Shown piece by piece: positions 36,385 to 50,099 of a stretch of 64,000 nucleotides of DNA. Under the pieces are notes generated by a model. The model searched no databases, was not told the origin of the DNA, and saw nothing but the letters and a program-made list of their open reading frames with translations. Source of the stretch: Eutrigla gurnardus (Eukaryota; Chordata; Actinopteri; Perciformes; Triglidae); NCBI GenBank assembly GCA_963514095.1, contig OY741273.1, forward strand, positions 22,899,546 through 22,963,545, in the 5' to 3' direction. Made by a program: the position numbers and the translations under genes. Each line of letters opens with the position of its first letter. Positions within the stretch are counted from its first letter, which is position 1.

Positions 36385-36937
36385 CTGCGGGGAGGACGTG
36401 GTGGAAGGTGGAATACAATATGGAGGGGACAATAGACAGAATAAGAAATGAGGGTGAAAAGATGATAAAAGAGCAGGTCAGAGGGTTAATGCTTATGTAT
36501 TCGTGGCATATTTGTATGTAGATGTTACACGCTGACAGGAGCGATATTGCACATCAAATGGGATGTGAGGAGAGCACAGATGAACATGTAAAGAGATGAT
36601 AATGCTCTCTCCCTGTTCTGTTAAATGTGTCTCCGGCTGACGGGAGGTTAATGTGGCCAGTCATCCGTGGCCATAGCGAGCGTATTCCAATTCACCTCTC
36701 ATTTGTTGCCTGGGAATTGGTTAACAGGCCAGAAAACGTGAGCCAAGGCGTTCATAGAGCAACTAAACCGCCAGCTATCTCTCTGACTCATAATGAAAAT
36801 CTCTCCAGTTTCACTGCTCGTCTCAATCTCGCTTTACACTTTGACCCCTGTTCAACATAACACACATTTCATAGCGATTTAAGCAATTCATTCTCGAGAA
36901 ATACTATTGTAGCTTCGAAGTGCAGACGTGGACATAC

Positions 36938-37055
36938 CATGGGGGACAGAGGTGTGTCCAGACTGGTCTCTGTCTTGCTGTCGTCTGCATCGCTGTCCTT
37001 GTCGCTGCCGCTGTCGTTGACAAAACAGATCTGCAGGTTCATTCCACTCTGCAGC
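36938..37055 (-). CDS. schip1: schip1 exon (LQSGMNLQICFVNDSGSD)
   Basis: 118 bases. It completes the split Arg50 codon (CG|G), then LQSGMNLQICFVNDSGSDKD, SDADDSKTETSLDTPLSPM. It is rich in Ser-Asp with further CK2-type sites. Acceptor CTGCAG, donor GTATGT. The sequence matches the vertebrate family closely. Confidence 0.97.
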
Positions 37056-38177
37056 CTGCAGGCAGAGACAGAGAAGAGTCAAACAAAGGGGGGGCGACAT
37101 GTTAATATGATGAAGATGATAAGAGTCAAGTCAGTTCAGTGTTGGCTAATTGACTCGGACCAGCGCTGCTACTCATACAAATGGCCTATGATGAGTTCTG
37201 TGCTCTGAGTATGAACTGTGTGCACTAAAAGTGGAAAGGAAGTGTAGAAAAATCGCCGGAGCAAAGTGCTGGCTGAGGATAGAATCAAGGCTGGTGTTTT
37301 TAATCATCTCCCCTCTTGTCTTCAGTATGGATCGATCCGGGAAGCCTCAGGTAGGTCTGATCCAATCTGCCTGCAGCGGTGGGGGTGTTTCTGTGCCACG
37401 GAGCAGCAAAATATCACTAGGTGTGGATCCAGCCCCCCGTGGATCGATAATCTGCATATTCAATGCAGTAATTACAAACAGATTGATTACACAGCATAGA
37501 TCCAATCAGACCCGATTAAAATAGGACCTCAGTGGTCGATGGTGTTTTTTCAGGAGAGGCAGCATCAAAAGCCTCCCTGTAACTTGAATTTAACAGGTTG
37601 AGAGAGTGTTGACTAACTTTCCTGAAGACTAACAGCTAATATAATGCGATGACTCATCAGTGACTTCTCACTCAGCATGTAATATCCTGATCACAGAGCT
37701 ATTTTTATAATACATTTTGCAGCTTTTACACAATTCGTTAAATAATACAATTAAGGGATCCTTATAAGATTCTTCATTTAAAAATAAGAACATTAGCCGA
37801 TTTATAAAATTCTCAGCTTCAAAAATCCAGTATCAGTCGGCTTGACTTTGCCACCCCAGAAGGTTGTAGCGTATTTTCACACATTACTGCCGTCGTAGAG
37901 GCATTAAGCATCACAGTCAGTCATAACTCTGTTGTATACTGTAAAATCAAACCAAAGGAAAACAAAGAGCCCTGGTGCATTTGCAGACCACTGGGTTCCA
38001 GTAAGGTGCAGTGTAGGAGGTGGTAGCGTCTGTGTGTGTGGGCCTTTTGGGAAGTGAGAGCCACAGGGGCTGACTGCGTGTGGCTCATTCACACTGCACA
38101 AATCCTCTTTGCTTCCTGTCATCCCCTTCCTGCTTTGTTGCCCTTTCTTATTACTGGTAATATGACAGAGGTCTTAC
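37056..38177 (-). other. schip1: schip1 intron, no exon recognised
   Basis: Intron sequence between the two flanking exons. Minor AT-rich parts and nothing else supportable. Confidence 0.6.
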
Positions 38178-38296
38178 CGGGAGGACAGGCTGGGTTTGCC
38201 GCTCTTACTGCAGCTGGTGTAGATGCCAGGCCCATCGTCAAAGAAACTGCCCAGGGCCAACTTCTGCCTGATCGACTCCCTCTCATTCTTTTGGGC
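38178..38296 (-). CDS. schip1: schip1 exon shared by both isoforms (AQKNERES)
   Basis: 119 bases: AQKNERESIRQKLALGSFFD, DGPGIYTSCSKSGKPSLSS and two bases of Arg50. It is the first exon common to the long isoform (after the exon at 60928) and the short isoform (after the exon at 50066). Both upstream exons end in phase 0, so either can splice here. Acceptor CTGTTGCAG, donor GTAAGA. Confidence 0.97.
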
Positions 38297-38714
38297 CTGC
38301 AACAGGAGATGAAAAAGATAAGGTAACATATTTATGATCTTTTTGATGACATAGGGGTTTCACAATGAGGTCAGGTAGGGGAGAATAAGTCTTCCTCAAA
38401 GACTCTTCAGCAGGGGGCAGGATGGATGCTTGTACTCATATATATAATCACCCCACCCCCCAACGTGCAAAAATAGAAGTTACCCCCTTTCTGACAAGAC
38501 CAAATCACAGGTGTGAGTATATTAATAGCAGCAGCTTCCTCTTCACTTACAGTAAGAGCGTCAGCGTCATCCTAACAAGCTCTGATACAAAGTGTGGAGT
38601 CAGCGGAAGTACTGCGAAAATGTGTGAAATACCCAATTTGGGATCATTACAAGCTGACATTACCAGAAGTCACAGGCAGGTGGTGCTGTTGTGTCAGAGA
38701 ACAACTAGTGAGTG

Positions 38715-38716
<2 letters not shown>

Positions 38717-38805
<89 letters not shown>
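38717..38805 (+). repeat. (CA)44 microsatellite in schip1 intron
   Basis: Uninterrupted CA run, (UG)n in the transcript, about 420 bases upstream of the shared exon. Confidence 0.97.
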
Positions 38806-38807
<2 letters not shown>

Positions 38808-38929
38808 ATACAGGACTCACACAGGATCACAGGACTAAAATCTGTAATCGTAACGTTACACAATTCCAGACTTGCTTCTCGCTTGGCCTCTTCCCAATCC
38901 CGAATTCCTAACTCAGCATTTGGCAGTAC

Positions 38930-39032
<103 letters not shown>

Positions 39033-40338
39033 CACATGATGTCTTGTCCATGCTGATACCAAGTAAACACGTTCAACTGAGGTGCAAACAACTAATGTGC
39101 GACTCACACTATTTCTAATCAAACGGGAAGAGTTCAATTCTCTGCAGCACTTTTGGCACAAACTGCTGCCCAACAAGCATTACAGCCCAGATTATTGTCA
39201 GAACTGGAGTGGGACTTTTCAGCAAAAGGTCAGAGAGGCAGAACGCTGTAACACTTCATGATTCGTGTCATATACGATGCATGGTGTGTATGATTGCAGT
39301 GTTGGTTGTGTACCATACTGTATTATACTTCTTGCACCTGACCCCAAGGTTGAGATCAAGTTGAAATATTTTAGGTTTGACGATGTAAAAAACGTTATAA
39401 GGGCTGTTTGATTTCCCTCTCTGTCTCCCGCTCCACTCATGTGTCTGTATCTCTACTTTCACTATAAAATAAAGGCAAAATGACAAATGGGAGTAGAATC
39501 TTTTTCCCCATTATCGCCCCTCTCCACTTACTCCCCTCCACACCTTCCCCCTCTAATCCATCTCGGTTCCTCACATTCCCATGCTTTCCCTCACACCTGA
39601 TTCGCCCCCACCAGTCGTTTGTCTTTCTATCTCTTCCTCATTATCCCACAATTCCACTCACCTCCTTCCATCTCCACTTCTCTCCATCAGCCTCAGGCGT
39701 CTGCCACTCTTCTACCTTTCTGCTCAACGTTTTCTTCTTCCCCCGACTCGCAAACTGCTTATCGCGGCTTCAGCTCTCTCCCACTCGCTTTCTCAACTCC
39801 TTCGCTCCCTCCTTTCCTCTCTCGCTGTCTGTCTCTCCTGACAATAGTGTGCAGGCGTTGGTGAGAGTGCCTCCACCAAGGACAAATTAACATAATCCCA
39901 CTCCACACAAGAGCCTGCAAGACGCACTTGGCACCGCCAGCCCATACACTGGCACGTAGTGGACCTGGCACTGCTTTGTGTGTGTGTGTGTGTGAAAGAT
40001 AACCCGGGGATGAACACACTTGAGGGTTTCAATTCATTGCTTCAGAGGCGCAACAGCAGCCTGTGTGGTACGGTGACGACACACACGTATGTACATGTAC
40101 ATCAGACATACATGTGGCTGACACACCGTCGGTCACGTTACAGCCAACAAAGACGAAACCCAGAAGGAACGGGTTCACTGAGCATTGTGAAGCATGTGCT
40201 TCCCCCATGCTGTGAGGGCTGAGAAGAAACCCGGCGCCCAGGTGGAACACATTCAGGAAGCCTCAGTGGATGTTTGGCATCAGAATGCTGCAAACAGCAA
40301 CTCCATAAATGTTCGGTTTCAAGTTAGCGAATGTAAGA

Positions 40339-40339
<1 letters not shown>

Positions 40340-40379
<40 letters not shown>
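40340..40379 (+). repeat. (CA)n microsatellite
   Basis: About nineteen CA units in the long schip1 intron. Confidence 0.95.
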
Positions 40380-40380
<1 letters not shown>

Positions 40381-42699
40381 GATGTAAAGACATACCTTGA
40401 TTCAGATGAGTTTACTTGGAGATAATCAGAGTTACAGTCAGTCATAACTCGTTGATTATGAGTTGATCACGATTATGAACTATCTGAACACGTCATTAGG
40501 TTTGATAGCTCAACTAAAATTAAAAACCTTTTTTTTTTTGACTACCATCACAAAATCAGTTAGAACTGGGTCATAAACAGTCGGGGGCAGTTTTTTTTCT
40601 TGCATTTTACATCCAGTGATCAGAGTTGTTATACGAGGCAGAACGCTGAGAATATGCTGCTGCAAAGATGGAAAATGAATGAGATTTCAGACAATGAAAC
40701 TGGTGAGCTCATCAAACCCTCAAGGATAAACTAACCTATAAAAATATAATAAAGCAAATGTTTGGAATTTTTCCTTAAAAAAAAAATGCCTACAGCTGGA
40801 TTTGCAAGCAGAATGCATCCAACACCTGCCTGACAAAAAAACGTGTTTGTATAGACATCATCTGTTACGCATGTTGTGTGTGAGTGTGTGTGTGTGAGTG
40901 TGTGAGTGGGGGTGCTGGTAAAACAGTCATCATGGAAGCCCTATAAACCATTTACAAGGGTGTGGAATACGCCACTGAGAGGCGGAGGTGTGAAATGAGC
41001 TGTAAATACTTTCTCTCCTTCCTTTTCTACACGATTCTTGTATCATCCACACTAGAAGCTCATCTTCTTGTCTTTTTAAATGTCATGATCAGAGTTCAGA
41101 TTTGCATGCTGCCCCTCTTCCAGGTTTGACTTTACAATTGTTAGTTTGGGGTGAATGCAATGCAAATCTTGCATCTCAAACGTTCTGCTCCTTTGATTGG
41201 CTCCCTGACTCAAATGGACATGAATATGACATTATTGTGCGCTCTACTGGTTCATTTCCCCACTAGATCTTATAAAAAAGCATTATGGAAAATCAAGTTT
41301 CCACATGATGATGACATGGAAATTGCTGGATCCATTGCATTAGCATTTCAAGATGCATGTGGGATGGAGAGCGAGAGAGAGAATAAGTGAGTGACAGTTT
41401 TAACCACCTCCTTTATTTCCTGGCCTTGAGCGCCAGAGCCGCCACCGTCCAAATTAGATTGCGAGGAACACAATTGGGCTAATTTGTGTTTTTTTCCACC
41501 TGAAATTCAGCAGGCAATTTCCTTAACTGAAAACCCCTCATTGACAAAGACATTTTCTCCACTCTGCACTACAACCATTCATCCACAGACCTAGAGGGAG
41601 ATTTAGCCCTGTTAATGGACGACAAAGTGCTTGTTTTGAGCCCTTAAATCTTCCCAGAAAATCTTTATTAGAGGAGTGGAGATGAATTTAATTATCCGTG
41701 CTAACAAAGACAAAAAAACATCCTCTCCTAAATTGCCGGCTCTTGTGGCCAGAAATTGTTTCGTGATTAAGATGAGGTGTGTATAAATGTGGATGTGTGT
41801 GTCTACATGTCTATGGATTTATGATCTTTCCCTCCATTCCTCAATAAGGACTCTACCTTTCTTTTGCACAATGGCGTCTTTTCACTGGCCGATACCTCTC
41901 TCCCTGGTTAGAAACAGGAGCCCACTGTTCATACATGCACACTTGCACATACCAGGTCCTTGTGAGAACGGGCTATTTCAGTCAAGAAACAGCAAGAAGC
42001 ATGACGTGTGTTTGGTAGAGTTGGGAAGGCTTTGCTCTGATGTGTTCTTGTAGGCTTAGATTTGACTGAAATGGCGTATACTACTACAGCAACAGGTGTA
42101 AATGTCCAACTATTCCTTAAAGTATACATGCCTAAAGGCTACATCCTGTGTGTCAGACCGTCTTCTCTTTGGTGCTATCTGAGACCTGTCTGTCTATAGG
42201 CAGTGCAGCATTCCATCCCAGATAAGAGACCTGACCTCTGGCCCCTGATACGGTTCAGCCTCAGGTCAGTGCAAGGCTGCTCCTGTCACTCAAGAGTCGA
42301 ACGGAACAACTCAGCAAGTGGTAGGAGGCTGTGCATGAGTGTGTGTGTGGTGGTAAAAGAGGTGGGGGGAGGGTTATTAGAGTCAAAAGGGGGTAGAATG
42401 ACAAAGGGAGGGAGGGGAATCGGGGTGCATGAAGGCAGGACAATGGAATCTCCAAGTGACATTTGAGCTTTGTCTCTGCAAGAAGGCCAGACTATGGATT
42501 TGTGAGAAAAGATTCAGTGGAGGAATCGTTTTTTCTCCCAAAGACTGAAGCAGATTTAAGGATAAAAGCCTGTTCACTCGCACCATTATGTCATCTTTGC
42601 CCCAAATATCTAAGCAGGTTAATACCTTAAACGTCAAGCATTACATCAGCCTCAATCTTTAGGCTGTTGCCACATAGCTACACACAAATACCTTTTAAA

Positions 42700-42990
42700 G
42701 GAATACTGAGAAATAAGAGTAAGATGAGACACCGCTTTCATGTCTTCAGGTTGCAGCCGGTTAGCTTAGCTTGGCATAACGACTGGGAGTAGAGGTAAAC
42801 AGCTAGGAGGCTTCCTTTGATATGCATTGAACAAACCAACTATACCGTGTTAATTAGTGAGCTTTAGAGACACAGACAGTCTCTCGACAGTCAAGCTAGC
42901 TATTTCCACCTGCTTTGAGTATTTGTGCTAAGCTACGCTAACTGGCCGCAGGTTGTAGCTTCAAATTGAAGAGACGGACATCAGACATCT
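42700..42990 (+). repeat. Teleost interspersed repeat (GCTTAGCTTGGCATAA type)
   Basis: Phrases GGTTAGCTTAGCTTGGCATA, AGGTAAACAGCTAGGAGGCT, TTAGTGAGCTTTAGAG and GCTAAGCTACGCTAACTGGC, in this order, match a repeat common in acanthomorph genomes. A more decayed copy lies at 46985-47200. Family name not assigned. Confidence 0.6.
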
Positions 42991-43465
42991 AACTATTCAC
43001 CAGATTTGTGTATTTACAAAGATGTCAAACAGAAGTAGCTGTACACGTGTGTCTGTTCACATACTTGGCAGACACTGTGAAGAAACCATAATAACATATA
43101 CGTATACCTCCAAATATGTAAAATCAAAACATTCCAGCTCCGTTGACCACACGGATCTTTCCAGTACTCCTCGGCATGCATTTGTCTCAATGATTAACGT
43201 ATAAGCATGGAATAAGACACAACATTTTACCTCTTTGTAGTCATCATTGAGGTAGAGGTTGGACGTTTGCCTGATGACATCATCCACTCCACTACATCCA
43301 TCCATATTATCCAGCGCCTCCCTCATCCTTCCCTCCCTCCTTGTCTTCCTGTGTCTTCCTCTCTACTCCCCAGTCAGTAGGTTAGTCCAGACCGACTGCC
43401 GAGGTTGAGCCCAGTCAGTACACATCATATTCCCAGCCAAATCACCCCTGCCATGCTCTCTGTCT

Positions 43466-43467
43466 CA

Positions 43468-43491
<24 letters not shown>
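43466..43491 (+). repeat. (CA)n microsatellite
   Basis: Thirteen CA units in the schip1 intron. Confidence 0.95.
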
Positions 43492-43498
<7 letters not shown>

Positions 43499-45580
43499 TA
43501 AATAAAACTACTCTTCTAGTGGTGGCTTCTACTCATCTCTCTCTTACATGTTGTGACACTGTTTCTCTTTCACTTCCCTGCACTCTCTCTGTCGACTCCA
43601 CTCTCTTCTCTGCCTCTTCCACAGGACTGTGAAAGCACAATGGTCACAGAGGTAAAGCCCCTTTAGACCCTGCCTACCTTCCAACCCTCCGCTCAGGGCG
43701 GCCTTTCACAGCCAAACCGGTGTGTTTTTTCCCCCCGTTTTAACGCCCTGACGTGAGGACAGCAGCTGCTCACCACCAGTTTGGAAGGAGACACCTCAGC
43801 CATGGGATAGCCACGGTGTGTGTTTATGGCGATGCACTTGTGTTAGGCATTCCCATGTGTGTGTCTGGAGTCTCTCCTGGACACGATCTCTCTCTGTCTA
43901 TATTTATTCTCCTTCCGTTACACCCAGACCTCCTTTACTTTTTTGCCAACCCTCTCATCTAAAACGGCTCACAATTCTGTGTATTTGTGAAACTGTGTTA
44001 TTAACTGAAAATGTAGATTAGCCGACATATTTGGGGTGAAATGAAATGTGAAAGTGTGTGTGTTTATGTAACAGAGGAGGGAGTGTGTTCCCTTCCTGCT
44101 AATGTAAAAATAGTGCCCAGTCTGGACTCCAAAGCCTGCACCCCCTCCACAGTCCAGGCCAGCTAAATAAACCCTGACGGAGCACAATGGACCATTAGTC
44201 TGGCACACAAACACTCACATACACACAAAGTCACTCAGTTAGACACACAGAGATGGCTTATGCCTTGTATCAGCGACTTACATTTTCAATCTGAGCTCTC
44301 CGCGGTGTGAAATGATCTCATCTTAGCGAGACGTTATCGACCCGTGACTCATATATTTGTCATAGCCGCCCAGACAGAAAATGATGTCCGCATATGGCTG
44401 CGGAATCACACTGCAGGGGAACATGACCTCACACAAACCATCAGCTGGAGGCACACAAAAATGGGGAAGCTATTATCACGTTCAAGTGGAAATAAACTCA
44501 TAATTCATAAACAGGGCATCGCATTTTTACTGTGTAGTGATGAAATGTTATGCACATTAGTGTAGGATTGCAATTAATGTTCGTTTTCCTTAATTGATGG
44601 CAATTACTATGCATCCACTTTGTGTTGACACTGATTTCAGAAATCTGGTTTATATTGTTAAATGGATAAAATGATTTCTTAGATACGGTATTTAAATGCA
44701 TTTTAGTTGTAGCAGAGTGGTATTAGTATCACAACTCAGGTATTACTTTGGCACCAGTATTGAGACATTTCAAGCATATAACATTACAGATGTATAGATT
44801 TATCCTGAGTTAAAGGCTTCATTTAGTCAACGCACACACTTGCTTGCTGCAGGGTTGGAATGAGAAAATGCATCCGTCAAGTAACTGGAAATATACATTT
44901 TCTGCACTCTCATAAGCCGGTGAGAAATACATAAAACGTGAACCGCGACTTTAAGCAGACCAAAGAAATCGTGTAAAAAGTTCTACACTGTCTTTCTTTC
45001 TTTGAAGCATCAATCCTCCACCTGCAGAGTGACTATGTGGATGAATCATACACAGTCAGAGATGTGACGGGAAGTAAGGGATCTCAGATAAGAAATATAA
45101 TAGCCAGCCAAGGACAACAGAGTATACATGAGGGATGAGAGGAGAACGATGAGAGGGAAGAAGACGCCAACAGATAGGGACGAACACGAGTCACATTTAT
45201 CTGATAATCTGCCGAGAGAGAAAAAACAAGAACACGGCCAAAACAAATTCAATCAGAGATCAGAACAGCTGATGGAATAATGCATGAAAAAGTGTCTGAA
45301 CCATAGAAATAAAACAGGACATCCACGTAGAAGGATGGTCAGAGCCATGTTTATGTGAACCGTTCTCTCTGAGGGGAGGTTTTCAGTAACAACTAGCGTG
45401 GAGTAACGTTAGTAAAGTTAAGGTTGGCCACGCTGGGTCTAACGGTGACCTGTGACAACACTTCCTGGCCCCACCCCTGGGTGCTGTCTCAATAACAAAT
45501 AACACTATCGGCATTTTTTTTGTACTAATCAAATGACCACAGAAAACAGTTCAATGTCTGTACTTTCTATGATTTGAAGA

Positions 45581-45585
45581 GCACG

Positions 45586-45622
<37 letters not shown>

Positions 45623-45642
45623 ACACGCACACACACACACAC

Positions 45643-45699
<57 letters not shown>
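45581..45699 (+). repeat. Interrupted (CA)n microsatellite
   Basis: About 119 bases of CA with several CACG interruptions, followed by a pure block. Confidence 0.95.
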
Positions 45700-45702
<3 letters not shown>

Positions 45703-46170
45703 GGGATAATGAAATGAAATAGGAAGTGGGTTTGATTCAGTGTTGATCCCTAAGGATTATGGGTAGAGTACAGCGGATTGTCCGGGTCTCTGCTGCATGC
45801 ACTCACCCTGGACTGCTGATGGGGACAATGCAGACACACACACACACAGGCCAATAAAACCAGCGTTGGTTGTGTGTAAGCGAGGGCGGCCTGCTTGCAG
45901 CAGAAGGGTGGGGCCGCGTCGGCCCCGCTGATTCTCATTACGGAGGCTGACTTCATAGTGAAGGTGAAGTCAGTGCTGATTCTAACGGGACGGGAGCTGG
46001 AGAGGGAACACGCGTCACTGAACGCGGCACTGAGAATATCCAAACAACCACAAACACACAAACACACAAACACAGTCCAAGGGCAAAGACTGGAGATACT
46101 TTCAGGTGCATGTTGGAGACGTACAGTACACACAGGTTCATTCATCTGATGCTCGACTGTGGGGTCAGCT

Positions 46171-46248
46171 GAGAGAGCGAGCAAACGAGAGAGAGAGACA
46201 GAGAGAGACAGAGAGAGAGAGAGAGAGACAGACAGACACACACAAACA
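46171..46248 (+). repeat. (GA)n/(GACA)n microsatellite
   Basis: Mixed GA and GACA units. It gives a Glu/Arg-rich plus frame and a Ser/Leu-rich minus frame, both artefacts. Confidence 0.9.
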
Positions 46249-46340
46249 GAATGGCTTATTGTTCCAAGTGAACAGAGGGTGACTGTGGGAGAGAGGGTTC
46301 CTGGCACCTCCTGTAAGCCTGGGATCCAAGGCCAATGGCG

Positions 46341-46344
46341 CTGT

Positions 46345-46380
<36 letters not shown>
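46341..46380 (+). repeat. (GT)n microsatellite
   Basis: About nineteen GT units. Confidence 0.95.
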
Positions 46381-46382
<2 letters not shown>

Positions 46383-46984
46383 TTGTTTGATACGAGTGCA
46401 CCTCTTTTTATCCATGTTTTTTTTATGGGTTTCTCTATCCTCAGTGTCTAAACTTAGCTTATATTACTAAACCAGATCACATGTTCTGACACTTAAGCAA
46501 GGAATGTGCTAGACTTTGATCTGATGATATTTTGGAAAGAGGAGGAAGAGAACGGGGGCTGCTACCATAGCAACGTGGTGAGAATTTCTCCATGGCGATG
46601 CTCTGTGTTCCAAACAAATTGGGCTGCGAAAGGAGCGAGGGGGGCGGCCCATCGGGAAGTCCCCCTAACTCACACAGAGGTCAGTGTTTGAGGGGGTTGG
46701 AGTTTTGGCAAATTGTATATTAGGACAAATTGTAGTCTTGCTTTAAATGAGAAACAGGCTTTTTGCACAGCAAAGGTGTGACGGACGTCTTAAACACTCC
46801 CTAAACCGTGTTTTATCTTTGCATACTCAGATGACAGCATGGCCTAAATTATCAAAGTTCTCACATTTACTTTGATAACATTGTGTATAATATATATTTA
46901 ACATATTAGTTCAGAATATTTTTTAAGAATGCCCTAATTAATTACTGTATGATCACTTAAAGGATGCGTATTCACTTTATACAA

Positions 46985-47200
46985 AACTGACAAGATTCAT
47001 ATCAACCATATGTCTGAGCATTGCTAGAGAGGGGACGTGTTTAGCCTAGCTTAGCATAATGAATGTCATCAGCTAGACTTGGTCCAAAGTGAAGAAAACA
47101 GCATTTTGTTGGTATAATTTGAACAAAAAACAGAAATGTAAACATGACATTTGTTTTTTTTAGGCTGAGCTATATGCTATAACACCATGACAAACTAGAC
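46985..47200 (+). repeat. Decayed copy of the 42700 repeat family
   Basis: TTTAGCCTAGCTTAGCATAA and the following GTCATCAGCTAGACTTGGTC share order with the copy at 42700-42990 but have diverged. Confidence 0.4.
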
Positions 47201-48211
47201 TAATTCATAATTCAGTTATTACCTTATTTTGGTTTATGATCTGGCTTCATCGATTAAGTCTGTCATTCTATGATCCATCAGTGGCATCTACTGAACTGCT
47301 AGTTCTCATTTATAATTCATCAGGCCGCGCCTCACTCGTATTCTGTTACACCAGAGCTCTCCTTCACCGCTCTCCGATCAAGCATGAAAAACTGCTCCAA
47401 GACAAAATACATGATATAAATATACACAAACACTGTGTTTGACAACATCCAGAGCTCCTGAGGCCTCGGCACGCTGATTCCTACGGACCGAGGTGACGCA
47501 CTGTGGCCAAGCCATTCAGCTCTCCATCACCCTTCACCCTGCTGCTGCTGACGGCAATGTGAGATTTATAGATTCACATGAAAATCTGAAAACAGGATGA
47601 CATATTGAGACCTCGAGTAAACACATAGCATGCGTTTAGCTCACATAACCATGAAATGAGTATTAGGATGTAGGCTGCAGCAGATGATTTCTTCTTCCTG
47701 TGGTCTCATGATGAAGCTTTTATTGTGTTGCTCTTTTTGCTAAACATGGTTTATTTGCAAAATGGACATGTGTTAAATCGATAGATCGCTTCGGTCGACT
47801 GTGGGTCAAGTGGTCTCTTCATCGGTTCTCCCAGGGTCAGCCTGGGACTTAATTGGCTAATGGTTTCTGACATTAAGTGAGGGCTCGCCTCAAACATTAT
47901 GGGACAAATGCTTCTCTTTGCCCTCCTCTGTCTTTTCTCTCCTCTTTGCCTTCAGCCAAAAGACAAAAACATCTTAATTAAAACAGGAAAACAATGATGC
48001 TGATAATCAAAACAGAGATCGCCCCAAGACACCGGCTGTCTCATGAGACAAACAGAAACAGAGGGACAACACCCTGCTGCCCTCTTTTACCACTTAATCT
48101 GTTAACGCCCTGTCCATTTTATCCCTTCATTGAAGCCCTCACTTCTTCCATCTTCATTACGATTCCTCTGTGCTTTCCCCCATCGTGCTTTTCTTCTTTC
48201 CATCCCATCCC

Positions 48212-48230
48212 TGTGTGTGTGTGTGTGTGT
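48212..48230 (+). repeat. (GT)n microsatellite
   Basis: About nine GT units within pyrimidine-rich intron sequence. Confidence 0.85.
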
Positions 48231-49731
48231 TTTATGTGTGTGAGGGGCGCTGTCTGCCTGCTGGTTGCCAGGTTACCAGTCTAATTGAGGGGCCTCCGGA
48301 GAGGCGCTGTTATCAGAGTCTAAACCCTCTGTTCTGTTACTCTCGTTCTCGTTCGATCCACCTCTCTTTTCCAGTACATCGCTCGCATTAAAGCCATCTA
48401 AGCTTCCTTCACCTTCTCTCCCGCCACCGTCACTAAACTTCATTTAACATCTTCCTAAACGTTCATCCCTTATATTTAACCGATGCCAGATATTTCTTTC
48501 CACCCTCCCTCTCGTGTATCATCTCGGTTGATCTCATTCCTCTCTTTCTACCCACCTCTCCCTTCGTTTGCTTAGCTTTTGCTGTCAATACTCTGCTGTG
48601 ACTAGTTCCTCTCTGCCTTTCATCCTCTGTCTCCACCAGCCCTTTGGCGTCACTTTTCTCTATTCATCTGCTGCTCTATGCTTCCATCCTGCCATCATTC
48701 TGTCGCACCATCTAGCTTTTATCTACCACGAAACATGGCAGAAAATCCTTATCCCGTTACACAACAGCTCCCTCACCCACACAAGCACAAATCTTCCCTC
48801 CTGACATGCGAATACAAATAGCCTACGTAAACCAAGATTAATATGAATGTTTTGTCTGATGATTTGTCTTAATGGGATTTTCTAACAGCGACAATCCTCA
48901 GCAATAGACCTCAGGGCAGTTTATTTATTCCCAAACCTAATCTTGAGCATTATGTGGATGTACACTGGGCTGAAAAGAGACCAGCCTTTATAAATGTTGA
49001 TAAAGCCAGAGTGGTGAGCTCCCAGCTCGAAGGGTTACACTAAGCTGAAACTGCAAAACTACATGAAAAACTGCAGTATAAACTAGAGCAATCACATTTT
49101 TCCAGTGCGTACGCCAATAATGCTTCTCCACAGAGGAAATGTTAGAGGAGAGAATTGGACTTTTCATGTTACTAAAACCTGCACCCAAAAGGCCCATCCA
49201 TCTCTCAAGGAGCCTCTTGTTTCCTTCTCATCACTCCCTCCGCAGCTCCCCACTTCCACCCTCGTTTCTCCCCATCAAAGAAGCTCCGTCTTCCCCCCTC
49301 AATGCCTCCCCCGACATATCCAGCTCATCTCCTCCGCCTTTCATCTACCTCTCTGCTTGTTCCCACTCTTCATCTCCACTGCATTGCAGACTTTCTTCCC
49401 GAGCAGCGGAGCTGCTCCCAGAAAAGCATGTGTACAGCCGTGATGCACTTGCTTTCCCTTTAATCATGACTTCTTCATTCGTCGATACATAAACTGGGAC
49501 GCTGCTGTCACACGTCCCACAAGAATCACACACAACATGGACGCACACTTCAACGCAACCCTTCAAGCAGCTGTTCACATTTGAAATCTCTTCATCACAA
49601 CACTGTCTGCACCGTACACTGATTTAAATGCATCTGCTACATGAAACACAGAACACACAGTTCAGTCATGACACTTTAAACTTGCAGTCGCACCTCATGC
49701 CTCCTTGACATGGATTGATGAGGCTGGAAGA

Positions 49732-49757
49732 CGAGGAGGAGGAGGAGGAGGAGGAGG
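49732..49757 (+). repeat. (GAG)n trinucleotide run
   Basis: About eight GAG/GGA units, located about 310-340 bases downstream of the short-isoform exon in transcript direction. Confidence 0.9.
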
Positions 49758-50065
49758 TGGGACATTATTCCCTTGAGTCAAGTTCTCTCTTAGCAACCAG
49801 CCAGCCATTAGATTCACAACACAATCACGTAACCACAAACGGAGGAAAAATACTCCTACACAATGACACACAAGTCCTACAGCAATGTCCTGGTGTCAAC
49901 GTGACATTCAAGGATTTTTGATAAACTGAAATGAGGAGGTAAAACATGATCTTCATACAATCAGCGGAGCTAACAACAACAAGATCAACGCCAGCTCGTG
50001 TCCGTCAAAAAGGCGAAGAAACGGACAATTCCATGAAATGAATGTGATGTAGGTCTGAGAACTAC

Positions 50066-50095
50066 CTGGTAAGAGCAGTTTTCCTGGTGGACCAT
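50066..50095 (-). CDS. schip1: schip1 short-isoform first exon
   Basis: Minus-strand ATG at 50093-50095 opens MVHQENCSYQ, then CAG|GTAGTT. The human short SCHIP1 isoform starts MVHQDNCSYQ followed by AQKNERES, as I remember it, so this is the conserved alternative first exon. Joined in phase 0 to 38178-38296 and the later exons, it gives 244 residues, the same length as I recall for that human isoform. It lies too short for ordinary frame scans. An internal promoter must sit to the right, probably within 50100-50650. The A at -3 in AGGATGG supports initiation. Confidence 0.92.
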
Positions 50096-50099
50096 CCTT

